Source: JAJZQD01 sp021847735
GTDB lineage: Bacteria > Bacillota > Thermincolia > Thermincolales > UBA2595
Direction of reading: 5' to 3'
Assembly (NCBI GenBank): GCA_027324025.1
Contig: DAHVYW010000014.1
Location: 1-29,215, forward strand
DNA length: 29,215 nucleotides
The first letter of the stretch is position 1, and the number at the start of each line of letters is the position of its first letter. Position numbers and translations under genes: made by a program. The notes below the pieces were generated by a model. That model saw nothing but the letters and a program-made list of their open reading frames with translations, had not been told where the DNA came from and searched no databases. Shown here in pieces: positions 21,658-29,059 of this stretch.

Positions 21658-23253
21658 CTAAACCCCTTTAGGTTCCATTTGAACGGCAGGAGTTATCGCC
21701 ACAGCGCCGGCCTTGGCAGCAGCCAGTGTATGGGACGCTGTGAGAACAAAATCCGGGTATGCCTTGACACCCATTTCAGGAATATCTAAACCGTTAATTT
21801 CATCCTGAGCCGATACTCTAAGACCCACAGTCAGGTCAAGAACCTTGTAGAAGACATATCCTACTCCGGCTCCCCACAGCAGGATAACTCCCACAGCGAT
21901 AAGCTGTGCATAAAGCTGAGTTAAGCCCCCGCCGTAAAACAGCCCTGTAACGCCGCCGGCTACGCCATTCAGACCTTCACCATAAGTCCCGTCAGCAAAC
22001 AGGCCTACTGCAATGAGTCCCCAACTGCCGTTAACAAAGTGTACGGCCACCGCACCGACAGGATCGTCAATCTTTAATTTGTGTTCAATAACATAAACGG
22101 CCGCACATACCAGGATACCGGCAACAACACCGATAATCGCTGAAGACAATCCGGTAACAAAGGCGCAGGGAGCCGTAATTGCGACCAGCCCGGCCAGAGC
22201 ACCGTTGCACATCATCGATGGGTCAGGCTTGCCATACCGGGCCCACATGTAAATCATAGAGGTAAACCCGCCGAAGGCCCCAGCAACCATAGTATTGGTA
22301 GCCACCACCGCAAGCCTCAGGTCGCTCCCGTTAAGGGTACTCCCGGCATTAAACACGAACCAGCCAAAGAAGAGGATGATAGTTCCAAGAATGGCAATGG
22401 GTATGTCATGACCGGGAATTGCCACAGGAGTACCGTCTTTCTTGAACTTTCCAATACGGGGACCAAGGGCTATGGCGCCTGCCAGGGCCAGCGCCCCCCC
22501 CATGGCGTGTACTACACCGGAACCGGCGAAATCTACAACCCCGTGGCCAAGGCCAAGCTTCCCGCCGAGCTGAGCCAGCCAACCGCCGCCCCAAACCCAG
22601 TTGCCAAAAAACGGGTACGCCACAATGGCAATAAAGAAAGAAGCTATAACCACCGCAGAAAACTTGACCCGCTCTGCCATCGAGCCTGTGGGAATTGTAA
22701 CAGTGGTATCCATAAAGACCATTTGGAAGAAGAACAGTGCAAATACCCCGGCATCATAGGAACCGCCGCTGGTCAGGAAGAAACCCTTTAAACCCAGGAG
22801 GTTCCAACCGCCAATTGTCAGTAACCCGTTAAGTGGTGCAGTCCCGCCCAGTGAGGCTACAGAGCCAACCCCGCCGAACATGAAGGCGAAACCCGCCACA
22901 AAGAAGCCGATGGTCCCTACCAGAAACACCATTAGGTTCATCGCCATTGTATGCATGGCATTTTTTGCCTGGGTGAAACCGGTCTCCACCAGAGCGAATC
23001 CGGCCTGGAAGAAGAAGATTAAGCAGCCACAAAGAATTACCCAGACGAAATTCAGACCTATTTTAGTTTTGCCCAAATCTGTCGCTACTTCCTCCAGGGT
23101 GGGCGCCCCGGCCTTGGCTGCTGTCACACTGTTAATCCCGACACTGTTGGCACCCGTTGGGTCACCTGCCCATGCGGCTGTGGTAAAGATGGCCATCAAA
23201 CCCATTATTACCAATAAACTTAAGATTAGCACTTTTGTCCTTTTTCTTGTCAT
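21658..23253 (-). CDS. amt: Ammonium transporter Amt (copy 2, long form)
   Basis: 531 residues from ATG 23253, chosen because GAGGAGGG is 8 nt upstream and the start overlaps the previous gene as ATGA. Residues 1-30 look like a signal peptide (TRKRTKVL, hydrophobic core, AWAG). The N-terminal extracytoplasmic stretch (~30-65) is longer than in the other copies. Amt landmarks: FALVETGFTQAKN, FMDTTVTIPTGSMAER, VVDFAGSGVVHAMGG, DDPVGAVAVHFVNGSWG; the tail DEINGLDIPEMGVKAYPD is the PII-contact region, extended by about 25 residues. The pore His equivalents are both present. Confidence 0.96.
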   Translation of the reverse strand: MTRKRTKVLILSLLVIMGLMAIFTTAAWAGDPTGANSVGINSVTAAKAGAPTLEEVATDLGKTKIGLNFVWVILCGCLIFFFQAGFALVETGFTQAKNAMHTMAMNLMVFLVGTIGFFVAGFAFMFGGVGSVASLGGTAPLNGLLTIGGWNLLGLKGFFLTSGGSYDAGVFALFFFQMVFMDTTVTIPTGSMAERVKFSAVVIASFFIAIVAYPFFGNWVWGGGWLAQLGGKLGLGHGVVDFAGSGVVHAMGGALALAGAIALGPRIGKFKKDGTPVAIPGHDIPIAILGTIILFFGWFVFNAGSTLNGSDLRLAVVATNTMVAGAFGGFTSMIYMWARYGKPDPSMMCNGALAGLVAITAPCAFVTGLSSAIIGVVAGILVCAAVYVIEHKLKIDDPVGAVAVHFVNGSWGLIAVGLFADGTYGEGLNGVAGGVTGLFYGGGLTQLYAQLIAVGVILLWGAGVGYVFYKVLDLTVGLRVSAQDEINGLDIPEMGVKAYPDFVLTASHTLAAAKAGAVAITPAVQMEPKGV

Positions 23254-23519
23254 CTTAATATCCCTCCTCGAAAATTTTGCCATGAAAACTTGAGTTCCCG
23301 GTTATTTAGCTTTTTGAATAAACGGAAAAGTTTGATATAGGACCTGACCCCTATGTACACGACCATGAACCCTAGCAGGAAGGCAGGAATCTCCACCCCG
23401 AATATCGGTATCTTGGTTTGCCCGTTAATTGTAGCGGACGTGTACCACAGCCCCAAGGCAACGATTGTAGAATTAATAGCAGTAAGCACGGCTAATACCG
23501 CAGCCCTTGGAAAGTTCAT
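23250..23519 (-). CDS. Small two-TM membrane protein co-encoded with Amt2
   Basis: 89 residues from ATG 23519 (GGGAGG upstream). Two hydrophobic segments, about 5-26 (AAVLAVLTAINSTIVALGLW) and 42-62 (EIPAFLLGFMVVYIGVRSYI), then a basic, cytoplasmic-looking C-terminus (LFRLFKKLNNRELKFSWQ). Its stop overlaps the amt2 start by 4 nt (ATGA), so the two are translationally coupled, and it is the first gene after the tandem ANTAR leader. I do not recognise the family. An accessory subunit or assembly factor for Amt2 is inference from position only. Confidence 0.82.
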   Translation of the reverse strand: MNFPRAAVLAVLTAINSTIVALGLWYTSATINGQTKIPIFGVEIPAFLLGFMVVYIGVRSYIKLFRLFKKLNNRELKFSWQNFRGGILR

Positions 23520-23561
23520 TTACCTCGCCTCCCTCGTTTAATAATCTATGGATAAGCAGAA

Positions 23562-23693
23562 GACGCCCTCCGGTGGGAGACGCCGATTTCCCACCAAAAG
23601 AGCGTCACTGCTCAACCAGCTAATAAAAAAGGACGCATGCAGGGTCTTGAGAAAGGCCCCAATGCGTCTTTGCTGCTAATACATCGTAGTATT
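23562..23693 (-). promoter_or_regulatory. Tandem ANTAR-type leader of the amt2-glnK2 operon
   Basis: First module: P1 AATAC-TACGAT-GTATT (23678-23693; loop starts with T), P2 GC-AAAGAC-GC (23664-23673), terminator GACGCAT/ATGCGTC (23632-23638 with 23662-23668) followed by CTTTTTT. Second module: P2' GAGC-AGTGAC-GCTC (23600-23613), terminator GACGCTC/GGGCGTC around an inner GGTGGG/CCCACC stem, ending TTCT. No P1 is evident for the second module. It begins directly after the glnK3 gene; a good promoter was not found, only TTGGCA-N19-TATAAT. Confidence 0.82.
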
Positions 23694-23722
23694 ATATATC
23701 TTGTTGTCATATAAATGCCAAC

Positions 23723-24061
23723 CTAAATTGCTTCTTCCCCGCCTTCACCGGTTCTGATTCTGACGGCGTTTTCGATTGGATAGATAAATATTTTACCATC
23801 GCCAATTTCGCCGGTTCTGGCAGTATTAATGATAATCCGGATAACCTCATCTACCCATTTGTCCCTGACCACAATCTCGATTTTAACCTTTGGCAGCAAA
23901 TCAATAGTATATTCTGTGCCCCGGTAGACTTCTTTTTTGCCTTTCTGGAGGCCGCAGCCGATTACCTCTGTTACTGTCATTCCATGTATCCCGAATATTC
24001 CCAAAGCATCTTTAATTTCATCCAACTTGGACGGCCGGATAACCGCTTCAATTTTTTTCAT
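23723..24061 (-). CDS. glnK: Nitrogen regulatory protein PII (copy 3, GlnK-like)
   Basis: 112 residues from ATG 24061 (GAAAGGGGG upstream). KKIEAVIRPSKLDEIKDAL, T-loop GLQKGKKEVYRGTEYTIDLL with Tyr51, and TGEIGDGKIFIYPIENAVRIRTGE. Paired with amt3, 60 nt upstream on the same transcript, so a partner of that transporter. Close in sequence to copy 2, suggesting an amt-glnK unit duplicated here, although the amt genes themselves have diverged much more. Confidence 0.97.
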   Translation of the reverse strand: MKKIEAVIRPSKLDEIKDALGIFGIHGMTVTEVIGCGLQKGKKEVYRGTEYTIDLLPKVKIEIVVRDKWVDEVIRIIINTARTGEIGDGKIFIYPIENAVRIRTGEGGEEAI

Positions 24062-24121
24062 AAATTATCCCCCTTTCAAATAGTACCAGTTTATTGTGAA
24101 ACATATCAACCACTTTACTTA

Positions 24122-25513
24122 TCAAGGGGCATTAACAGAGACGGACGGTGTTTCAGCCACCTTTTCCCGGTATCCTGACTTGGAATGCGATGCGGACATT
24201 ACCAGGTCCCTATAAGCCTCTTCACCATGCATCGTCAAATCAAGACCGGTCATTTCTTCATCGGCAGTAGCACGAATTGGGGTAAAGGCGTTCACAACTT
24301 TAAGAATTACAAAGGTACCGACAATTGCTAAGGCATAGGTTGCCACAATACTTATCAACTGGGCTTTCATCAAACCGGGGTTGCCGTAGAACAGACCGTC
24401 TGCCCCGGCAGGGTTTATTGCTTTGGTAGCAAACAAGCCGGTGGCAATAGCTCCCCATGTTCCCCCAATCCCATGACATCCGAAGGCATCAAGGGCATCA
24501 TCATAACCAAATTTGGATTTTAACACACTTACGCCCAGGTAGCAGACAACTCCACCGACGAGGCCGATAGCCAAAGCGGACATCGGAGTTACATAACCGG
24601 AGGCCGGAGTAATAGCAACCAACCCGGCTACTGCGCCGCTGGCGGCGCCTAACACAGTAGGTTTGCCATGGTGCAGCCATTCTGCTGTCAGCCAGGAAAG
24701 GGCGGCCGCTGCTGCGGAGGTATTGGTAACAACAAAAGCGTTGGTTGCGAGTCCGTTAGCTGCCAGGGCGCTGCCGGCATTGAAGCCGAACCAGCCAAAC
24801 CAGAGCAGCCCGGCACCCAGTACTGTCATCGGCAGTTGGTGAGGCAGTAAAGGGTCTTTTCCGTAACCCTTTCTCTTGCCTAACACTATGGCAGCCACCA
24901 GACCTGACACCCCGGAACTAATATGGACTACTGTCCCGCCTGCAAAGTCTAAAGCACCTAAATTACGGATCCAGCCGTTAACGCCCCATACCCAGTGAGC
25001 CAGGGGGTCATATATAAACGTGGCCCACAACACCATGAATGCCAAGAAGGCGGGGAATCTCATCCGTTCTGCAATAGAACCGGTTATTAGAGCCGGAGTA
25101 ATAATGGCAAACATTAACTGGAACATAGCGAATATCTGGTGCGGAACAGTTGCCGCGTAGTCGGCGTTGGGGGTCATACCAACACCATTGAAACCTAACC
25201 AGCTTAAACTTCCGATTAAATGACCTTTATCTGGTCCGAAGGCGAGCGTATAACCAATAAGTACCCACTGAACTGATATAATTGCGATAAGAATAAAACT
25301 TTGCATAAAGGTGCTTAAAACGTTCTTCCTACGGACCATACCCCCGTAGAATAGGGCTAAACCGGGGGTCATTAGCATAACCAGTGCGCTGGCAATCATA
25401 ACAAAGGTCGTGTCGCCGGTATCGATTTTCGGCGCATCAGCAGCCCAGGCCATACCGGGTAAAGCAAGAACCAATAATAGTGTTAGCGCAAGAGCTAATT
25501 TCACAGTTTTCAT
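24122..25513 (-). CDS. amtB: Ammonium transporter Amt (copy 3, AmtB-like)
   Basis: 463 residues from ATG 25513 (AGAGGTGA upstream). Signal peptide at 1-24 (MKTVKLALALTLLL...AWA), as in proteobacterial AmtB. Landmarks: MLMTPGLALFYGGMVRRKN, GSIAERMRF, ALDFAGGTVVHISSG (Asp and first pore His), LDAFGCHGIGGTWG (second pore His), C-terminal ADEEMTGLDLTMHGEEAY. This is the most typical AmtB of the three. Preceded by a tandem ANTAR leader with its own promoter, followed by glnK3. Confidence 0.97.
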   Translation of the reverse strand: MKTVKLALALTLLLVLALPGMAWAADAPKIDTGDTTFVMIASALVMLMTPGLALFYGGMVRRKNVLSTFMQSFILIAIISVQWVLIGYTLAFGPDKGHLIGSLSWLGFNGVGMTPNADYAATVPHQIFAMFQLMFAIITPALITGSIAERMRFPAFLAFMVLWATFIYDPLAHWVWGVNGWIRNLGALDFAGGTVVHISSGVSGLVAAIVLGKRKGYGKDPLLPHQLPMTVLGAGLLWFGWFGFNAGSALAANGLATNAFVVTNTSAAAAALSWLTAEWLHHGKPTVLGAASGAVAGLVAITPASGYVTPMSALAIGLVGGVVCYLGVSVLKSKFGYDDALDAFGCHGIGGTWGAIATGLFATKAINPAGADGLFYGNPGLMKAQLISIVATYALAIVGTFVILKVVNAFTPIRATADEEMTGLDLTMHGEEAYRDLVMSASHSKSGYREKVAETPSVSVNAP

Positions 25514-25556
25514 TCGGCGTCACCTCTACTAAAAAAAAAATATTTATTTTTCAAAC

Positions 25557-25728
25557 AAAAAGGCTCTCTTCCGGGAATCGGCGCCAATTCCCAATAGAGA
25601 GCATCTTTGCTCAACCCTCAAAATCCTACAGCGAACTTCGGGTATGAAAACAATAAAATAAAAAACGCCTTTACAGAAGAACATTTCTTCCAAAAAGCGT
25701 CATTGCCAATTAGATACATCAATGTATC
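25557..25728 (-). promoter_or_regulatory. Tandem ANTAR-type leader of the amt3-glnK3 operon
   Basis: First module: P1 GATAC-ATTGAT-GTATC (25713-25728), P2 GGC-AATGAC-GCT (25696-25707), terminator ACGCTTT/AAAGGCGT (25694-25700 with 25665-25672), then TTTTTT. Second module: P2' GAGC-AAAGAT-GCTC (25599-25612), terminator GCTCTCT/AGAGAGC around GGGAAT/ATTCCC, then CTTTTTG. All three loops obey A1/G4. No clear P1 for the second module. It fills the 349-bp gap between amt3 and the sigma-54 activator gene together with the promoter. Confidence 0.87.
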
Positions 25729-25748
25729 GGTTATTTAATTACAGATAA

Positions 25749-25777
25749 ATGTTAGCATAAAACTTTAAATTAGGCAA
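25749..25777 (-). promoter_or_regulatory. Promoter of the amt3-glnK3 leader
   Basis: TTGCCT (25772-25777), 17-nt spacer ending TATGC, TAACAT (25749-25754), extended -10. About 20 nt before P1. Confidence 0.7.
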
Positions 25778-25862
25778 GAGGCTTTTTTTAAAAACATTGT
25801 ATACAATTTCTCCGGGGCAGCTTCGTGCATGTCTTGATAATGTTTGGGGATTATTGCCATAT

Positions 25863-27245
25863 CTAAGACCGTGTAATTCCATACTTTTTCATTTTCTTAA
25901 CCACTGTCGATTGGCTAATTCCCAGAGCATCCGCCATCTGCCGGGTAGTTTTGCAGTGCTGGCAAACATGGCTGATTAGCTGTTTTTCTGTTTCCTGGAC
26001 AATGTCGCTAATCGCCTTGGGCCCGCTATCACCCGCAAATCCTATACGGGAGTTTTCCATTAGGTTACCACCTATAATGACATTACTATCACTTATCACT
26101 ACAAGCCGTTCAATCACATTTTCAAGTTCCCGGATATTCCCGGGCCACTCGTATTTCTGGAAGCTCTGAATAACGTCGAGGGAAATTTTTTTGGAGAACC
26201 CGTACTTATTATTAAATTTATTGAGGAAGGACGAAATCAGGGGTATGATATCCTCTTTTCTCTGCCTGAGGGGCGGTATATCAATCGATATCACATTTAA
26301 ACGGTAAAAGAGGTCTTCCCTGAACTCATGATTCCTCACCATCTCTCCCAAATTTCTGTTAGTTGCCGCTATTAACCTGAAATCCACTTTTTTGTTTCTC
26401 GTGCCGCCAACCCGCAAAACTTCCCGTTCCTGAAGGACTCTTAACAGTTTGACCTGTAGATTTACAGGTAGATCGGCTATCTCATCCAGGAACAGCACAC
26501 CTCCGTCGGCTAATTCCACAAGGCCGGGCTTGCCGTCTTTCTTAGCCCCGGTGAATGCTCCCGGCTCGTATCCAAATAATTCGGATTCCAGAAGTGTTTC
26601 GGGAATCGCGCCGCAGTTCAGCCTGATAAATGGCCCGTCCTTGCGGTTACTGCATTTACAAATTAAACGGGCCACCACTTCTTTACCGACCCCGGTTTCT
26701 CCCGTTACCAAGACATTGGAATCTACCTGGGATACTTTTTGAGCCAGTAAAAGCACTCTTTTCATTGCCGTGCTCCTGGCCACCACACCTTCATTAACCA
26801 GGACCTCTCTCGTAATTCTCCGGTCACGGTTGCCAAGGTCTTTCGGTTTCTGGGTGGCCTGAAGGCTTGAAGCCAGTTCATTAAGATAAAAAATGTCGGT
26901 TAATATTACGACAACTTTATTCAATTCTCCGTCTTTACTGAATATCGGGTTTGCCATAACCAGGAAATCCCGGCCTTTGATGTTTTCGATGAGATGAACG
27001 GCTTCCTTATTGACCAGGACTTCAGAAATGCCGGTGCTGGGCAGGCAGCCCAGCGCTTTTAGTTGGTCAATGTTCCTTCCTGTTAGTTCACCGGCCGAAA
27101 GCCCGGTTATTAATGCACAGGCAGAGTTAACCACAAGCACTTTACCACTGCGGTCAATGACGATAATACCGTCTTTCACGGACTCCAGGACATCCTTCAT
27201 ATCGAGGTAAAGTCCTGTCATGCTTGTATCTTTATTGGTACCCAT
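25863..27245 (-). CDS. Sigma-54-dependent transcriptional activator with PAS domain
   Basis: 460 residues from ATG 27245 (GGTGA five bases upstream; ATG 27257 has its ribosome site too close). Domains: PAS ~16-115 (VKDGIIVIDRSGKVLVVN), AAA+ core ~155-380 with Walker A GETGVGKE (182-189), GAFTGA sigma-54 contact loop (229-234), Walker B GVLFLDE (249-255) and arginine-finger region FREDLFYRLNV; C-terminal helix-turn-helix (TTRQMADALGISQSTVVKKM) of the TyrR/Fis type. No receiver domain, so it responds to a ligand rather than phosphorylation. It is 80 nt after the permease remnant and shares its ANTAR leader, so it would be made under the same nitrogen signal. I found no sigma-54 promoter in the window. 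Confidence 0.94.
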   Translation of the reverse strand: MGTNKDTSMTGLYLDMKDVLESVKDGIIVIDRSGKVLVVNSACALITGLSAGELTGRNIDQLKALGCLPSTGISEVLVNKEAVHLIENIKGRDFLVMANPIFSKDGELNKVVVILTDIFYLNELASSLQATQKPKDLGNRDRRITREVLVNEGVVARSTAMKRVLLLAQKVSQVDSNVLVTGETGVGKEVVARLICKCSNRKDGPFIRLNCGAIPETLLESELFGYEPGAFTGAKKDGKPGLVELADGGVLFLDEIADLPVNLQVKLLRVLQEREVLRVGGTRNKKVDFRLIAATNRNLGEMVRNHEFREDLFYRLNVISIDIPPLRQRKEDIIPLISSFLNKFNNKYGFSKKISLDVIQSFQKYEWPGNIRELENVIERLVVISDSNVIIGGNLMENSRIGFAGDSGPKAISDIVQETEKQLISHVCQHCKTTRQMADALGISQSTVVKKMKKYGITRS

Positions 27246-27322
27246 CTCAGTCACCATCCTTTTCTACAAATTCATGCGTGATCTTGAACAAAATAAAAGG
27301 TGCAACTTGAACAAATATTGGG

Positions 27323-27724
27323 CTAAGATGCCTGAGTTACCGTAGATTCCTGTGCCACCTTGGCGGCAGCATCGTTAATGGCAGCTTCAACAAGGCCGTC
27401 CTCAAATCTGGTCCGGTATAGGTAAAACGGAATATAGGACAACATAATCAACCAGCCTAACCCGTAATATTTCCAACTCCAAAGGGGACCGCCCCAAATC
27501 CATATTACCCCCAGAATCACGGCCATCAACAGGGCCACATATTTAAACCATTCGGGCAGCCTGAAGGGGCGGGCGTATTCCGGGTGATATTTTCGCAGTA
27601 AATAGTAACCTACGAGTACAGGAATGAACGAGAGGAGATAACCCACGTTTGAAGCGCCTTTCCAGTCAATGTGCCGGCTGAGCTGGGATGATTCGTAATT
27701 TGTGATATTGTTGGAACTGCTCAT
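27323..27724 (-). CDS. C-terminal remnant of an APC-family amino-acid permease
   Basis: 133 residues from ATG 27724 (AAGGGTGA six bases upstream). Three hydrophobic segments at about 27-45, 62-80 and 88-106. The stretch YYLLRKYHPEYARPFRLPEWFKYVALLMAVILGV has the RPFRLP turn seen near the C-terminus of amino-acid permeases of the APC superfamily, which are normally 430-500 residues with 12 TMs; TMs 1-9 are absent. Upstream is a 180-nt stretch with short, closed frames and then the tandem ANTAR leader, so a deletion has probably removed most of the gene but left its control region. It may still be made as a small membrane protein. Overlap with known small proteins was not testable. Confidence 0.65.
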   Translation of the reverse strand: MSSSNNITNYESSQLSRHIDWKGASNVGYLLSFIPVLVGYYLLRKYHPEYARPFRLPEWFKYVALLMAVILGVIWIWGGPLWSWKYYGLGWLIMLSYIPFYLYRTRFEDGLVEAAINDAAAKVAQESTVTQAS

Positions 27725-27902
27725 AATTATCACCCTTTCATCATTCTTTGAAATCCTTCTCCAGCCACAGAACCTCAGCCGAGACCACTGCCCATCTCCC
27801 CTTTGTTCATAGCGTTCCTGCCTCCTTTCCACGTAATAATAGAGTTCCGGTTCTATACGGTACACCAGAGCATCGCGGAAAAAGGCCGAGCCAGGGCCAA
27901 AA

Positions 27903-28058
27903 AAACAAAACGCCCCAGTGGTAAAGGGTAATTTCTTTACCGCCAGAGCGTCAACGCTCCCTGATACCGCACTGTTGTCACCAATCCCAAACAAAAAAAC
28001 GCTTATCCAAAAGAATGACTTTTGGAAAGCGCCCTTGCAGCTGATACGTCTGTGTACC
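27903..28058 (-). promoter_or_regulatory. Tandem ANTAR-type leader of the permease remnant-activator operon
   Basis: First module: P1 GGTAC-ACAGAC-GTATC (28043-28058), P2 GC-AAGGGC-GC (28029-28038), terminator CGCTT...CCAAAAG/CTTTTGG...AAGCG followed by TTTTTTT. Second module: P1' GACAAC-AGTGCG-GTATC (27963-27979, with an internal mismatch), P2' GAGC-GTTGAC-GCTC (27946-27959; loop begins with G), terminator ACGCTC/GGGCGT around GGTAAAG/CTTTACC, then TTTTGTTTTTTT. This is the only leader in which both modules show a P1. The 27725-27902 stretch holds only short frames; an ATG with AAAGGAGG at about 27794 gives 11 codons. Confidence 0.87.
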
Positions 28059-28079
28059 GTTATGTTTTTACTCACGTAA

Positions 28080-28108
28080 ATTTTAACACATCAGAAGTTT
28101 TATGACAA
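28080..28108 (-). promoter_or_regulatory. Promoter of the permease remnant-activator leader
   Basis: TTGTCA (28103-28108), 17-nt spacer, TAAAAT (28080-28085), about 20 nt before P1. Confidence 0.75.
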
Positions 28109-28199
28109 GGGGTTTCTCTAACTGGGTTTTTATAACCGTTTCCGAATTAGAGTGCATAAACTGCAAAATTGAGGTTTGCAAGGGTACGATTTCTCTTAG

Positions 28200-28239
28200 A
28201 ATTGCAAAAAACCGTGACAGCCGAAGGACAGGAAAAGTT
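28200..28239 (+). repeat. Left direct repeat flanking the toxin-antitoxin cassette
   Basis: About 90% identical (three mismatches, one indel) to 29060-29098; core GCAAAAAACCGTGACAGCC. The pair brackets the AT-rich toxin-antitoxin genes 820 bp apart. Related inverted copies lie at 28953-29054. Confidence 0.8.
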
Positions 28240-28326
28240 TATTATAACATATTTTACCAAAACGAGTTATTTCTTGCACGACAGTGAATACTATATATTG
28301 AACCTACTGGTTGGAGGTGGTATAAT

Positions 28327-28527
28327 ATGGACAAGGATGAGAATAAGAGTAGCAAGGAGGAGGATAATATGCAAGCTACCGCTAAACAAAAGCCACTTGA
28401 CCTCAAAGTTGCTTTAAATAAAATAAGTTCCAAAACTCCGGTACTTAGTGGACCAAAAGGGATGATTCGACTTAATCCTAAAGATAAGAGTCACAAAGAC
28501 TGGTATGAAGACGATGGTGACAATTAA
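28327..28527 (+). CDS. Putative antitoxin of the PemK/MazF-like module
   Basis: 66 residues from ATG 28327 (GGAGGTGG six bases upstream). A second in-frame ATG at 28369 has an equally good AGGAGGAGG site, giving a 52-residue form. Charged, Lys/Asp-rich, no predicted fold: PLDLKVALNKISSKTPVLSGPKG then NPKDKSHKDWYEDD. I recall short proteins of this kind upstream of PemK-like toxins in Firmicutes, but it lacks a recognisable DNA-binding domain. Five bases separate it from the toxin gene. Role as antitoxin is inferred from position. Confidence 0.8.
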   Translation: MDKDENKSSKEEDNMQATAKQKPLDLKVALNKISSKTPVLSGPKGMIRLNPKDKSHKDWYEDDGDN

Positions 28528-28532
28528 GTTTT

Positions 28533-28874
28533 ATGGCATACATTGGAGACATATATTCGGTAAGGGTTTTTTACGACGATAATCCTAGCCAGTATAAAAC
28601 TAGACCAGTTTTAGTGGTTAATGTTGAAGAAGGACTGAGTCTATATACAATTGCTGAAATAACTCGAACAAGTCCCAAAACTCCTCCCACTTACTTCGAC
28701 CAATTCAAAGAACCAATCTTTGACTGGAGAAAAGCCGGACTTAATAGCCCCTCTTACGTTAAAACTCATAAAATTCATAGAGTATCAGAAGATAAGCTAT
28801 TAAAATTTTGTGGTGCCTTAGAAAGCAATGAGCTTATCAGAATACTGAATAGAATAGTGGAAGTAAATACATAA
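28533..28874 (+). CDS. PemK/MazF-family toxin
   Basis: 113 residues. GDIYSVRVFYDDNPSQYKTRPVLVVN matches the first strands of the MazF/PemK fold, including the Arg in the TRPVLVVN strand that corresponds to the catalytic Arg of EndoA; the Thr partner may be in AEITRTSP. The rest (HKIHRVSEDKLLKFCGALE) fits the C-terminal helices. Divergent from EndoA at 870-1220 and of a different subfamily. Ribosome site is weak, so translation is probably coupled to the upstream gene. The pair is distinctly AT-rich compared with the flanking nitrogen genes, suggesting transfer. Confidence 0.9.
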   Translation: MAYIGDIYSVRVFYDDNPSQYKTRPVLVVNVEEGLSLYTIAEITRTSPKTPPTYFDQFKEPIFDWRKAGLNSPSYVKTHKIHRVSEDKLLKFCGALESNELIRILNRIVEVNT

Positions 28875-28883
28875 AAATCTAGT

Positions 28884-28914
28884 GACCTCAATTTAATTTG
28901 GGGGTCTTTTTTAT
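28884..28914 (+). terminator. Terminator of the toxin-antitoxin operon
   Basis: GACCTCAA / TTGGGGGTC with a short loop, followed by TTTTTTATTTT, beginning 9 nt after the toxin stop. Confidence 0.85.
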
Positions 28915-28952
28915 TTTAAACCCTATTTGGGAAAACATTTCACCGCCCGGAA

Positions 28953-29054
28953 GGCTGGCGCGGTTTTTGCTGTGCTTTCAAACTGCATAAATCGTGACAA
29001 CGGCGGGCTTCTTTTTGCCCCTCTCCCCTATCCAGCCGTTGGCGCGATTTTTGC
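28953..29054. repeat. Cluster of inverted 18-bp repeats
   Basis: Degenerate copies of GCAAAAACCGYGMCAGCC: inverted at 28953-28970 (GGCTGGCGCGGTTTTTGC), forward at 28985-29003, inverted at 29036-29054. The last two can fold into a long stem-loop. Together with 28200-28239 and 29060-29098 they form a local repeat family. Beyond the terminator, 28915-29215 holds these repeats and no gene that I can support. Confidence 0.7.
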
Positions 29055-29059
29055 CAGGT

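Noticed and set aside
16810..28108. GlnR boxes or sigma-54 (-24/-12) promoters controlling the nitrogen genes
   Set aside because: Read by eye, none of the mapped promoter regions shows a TGTNA-N7-TNACA pair or a TGGCA-N7-TTGC pair; they look like sigma-A promoters followed by attenuators.
28102..28417. Plus-strand frames before the antitoxin gene
   Set aside because: No ribosome sites, and they overlap the leader promoter or the repeat; the antitoxin frame explains the coding signal better.
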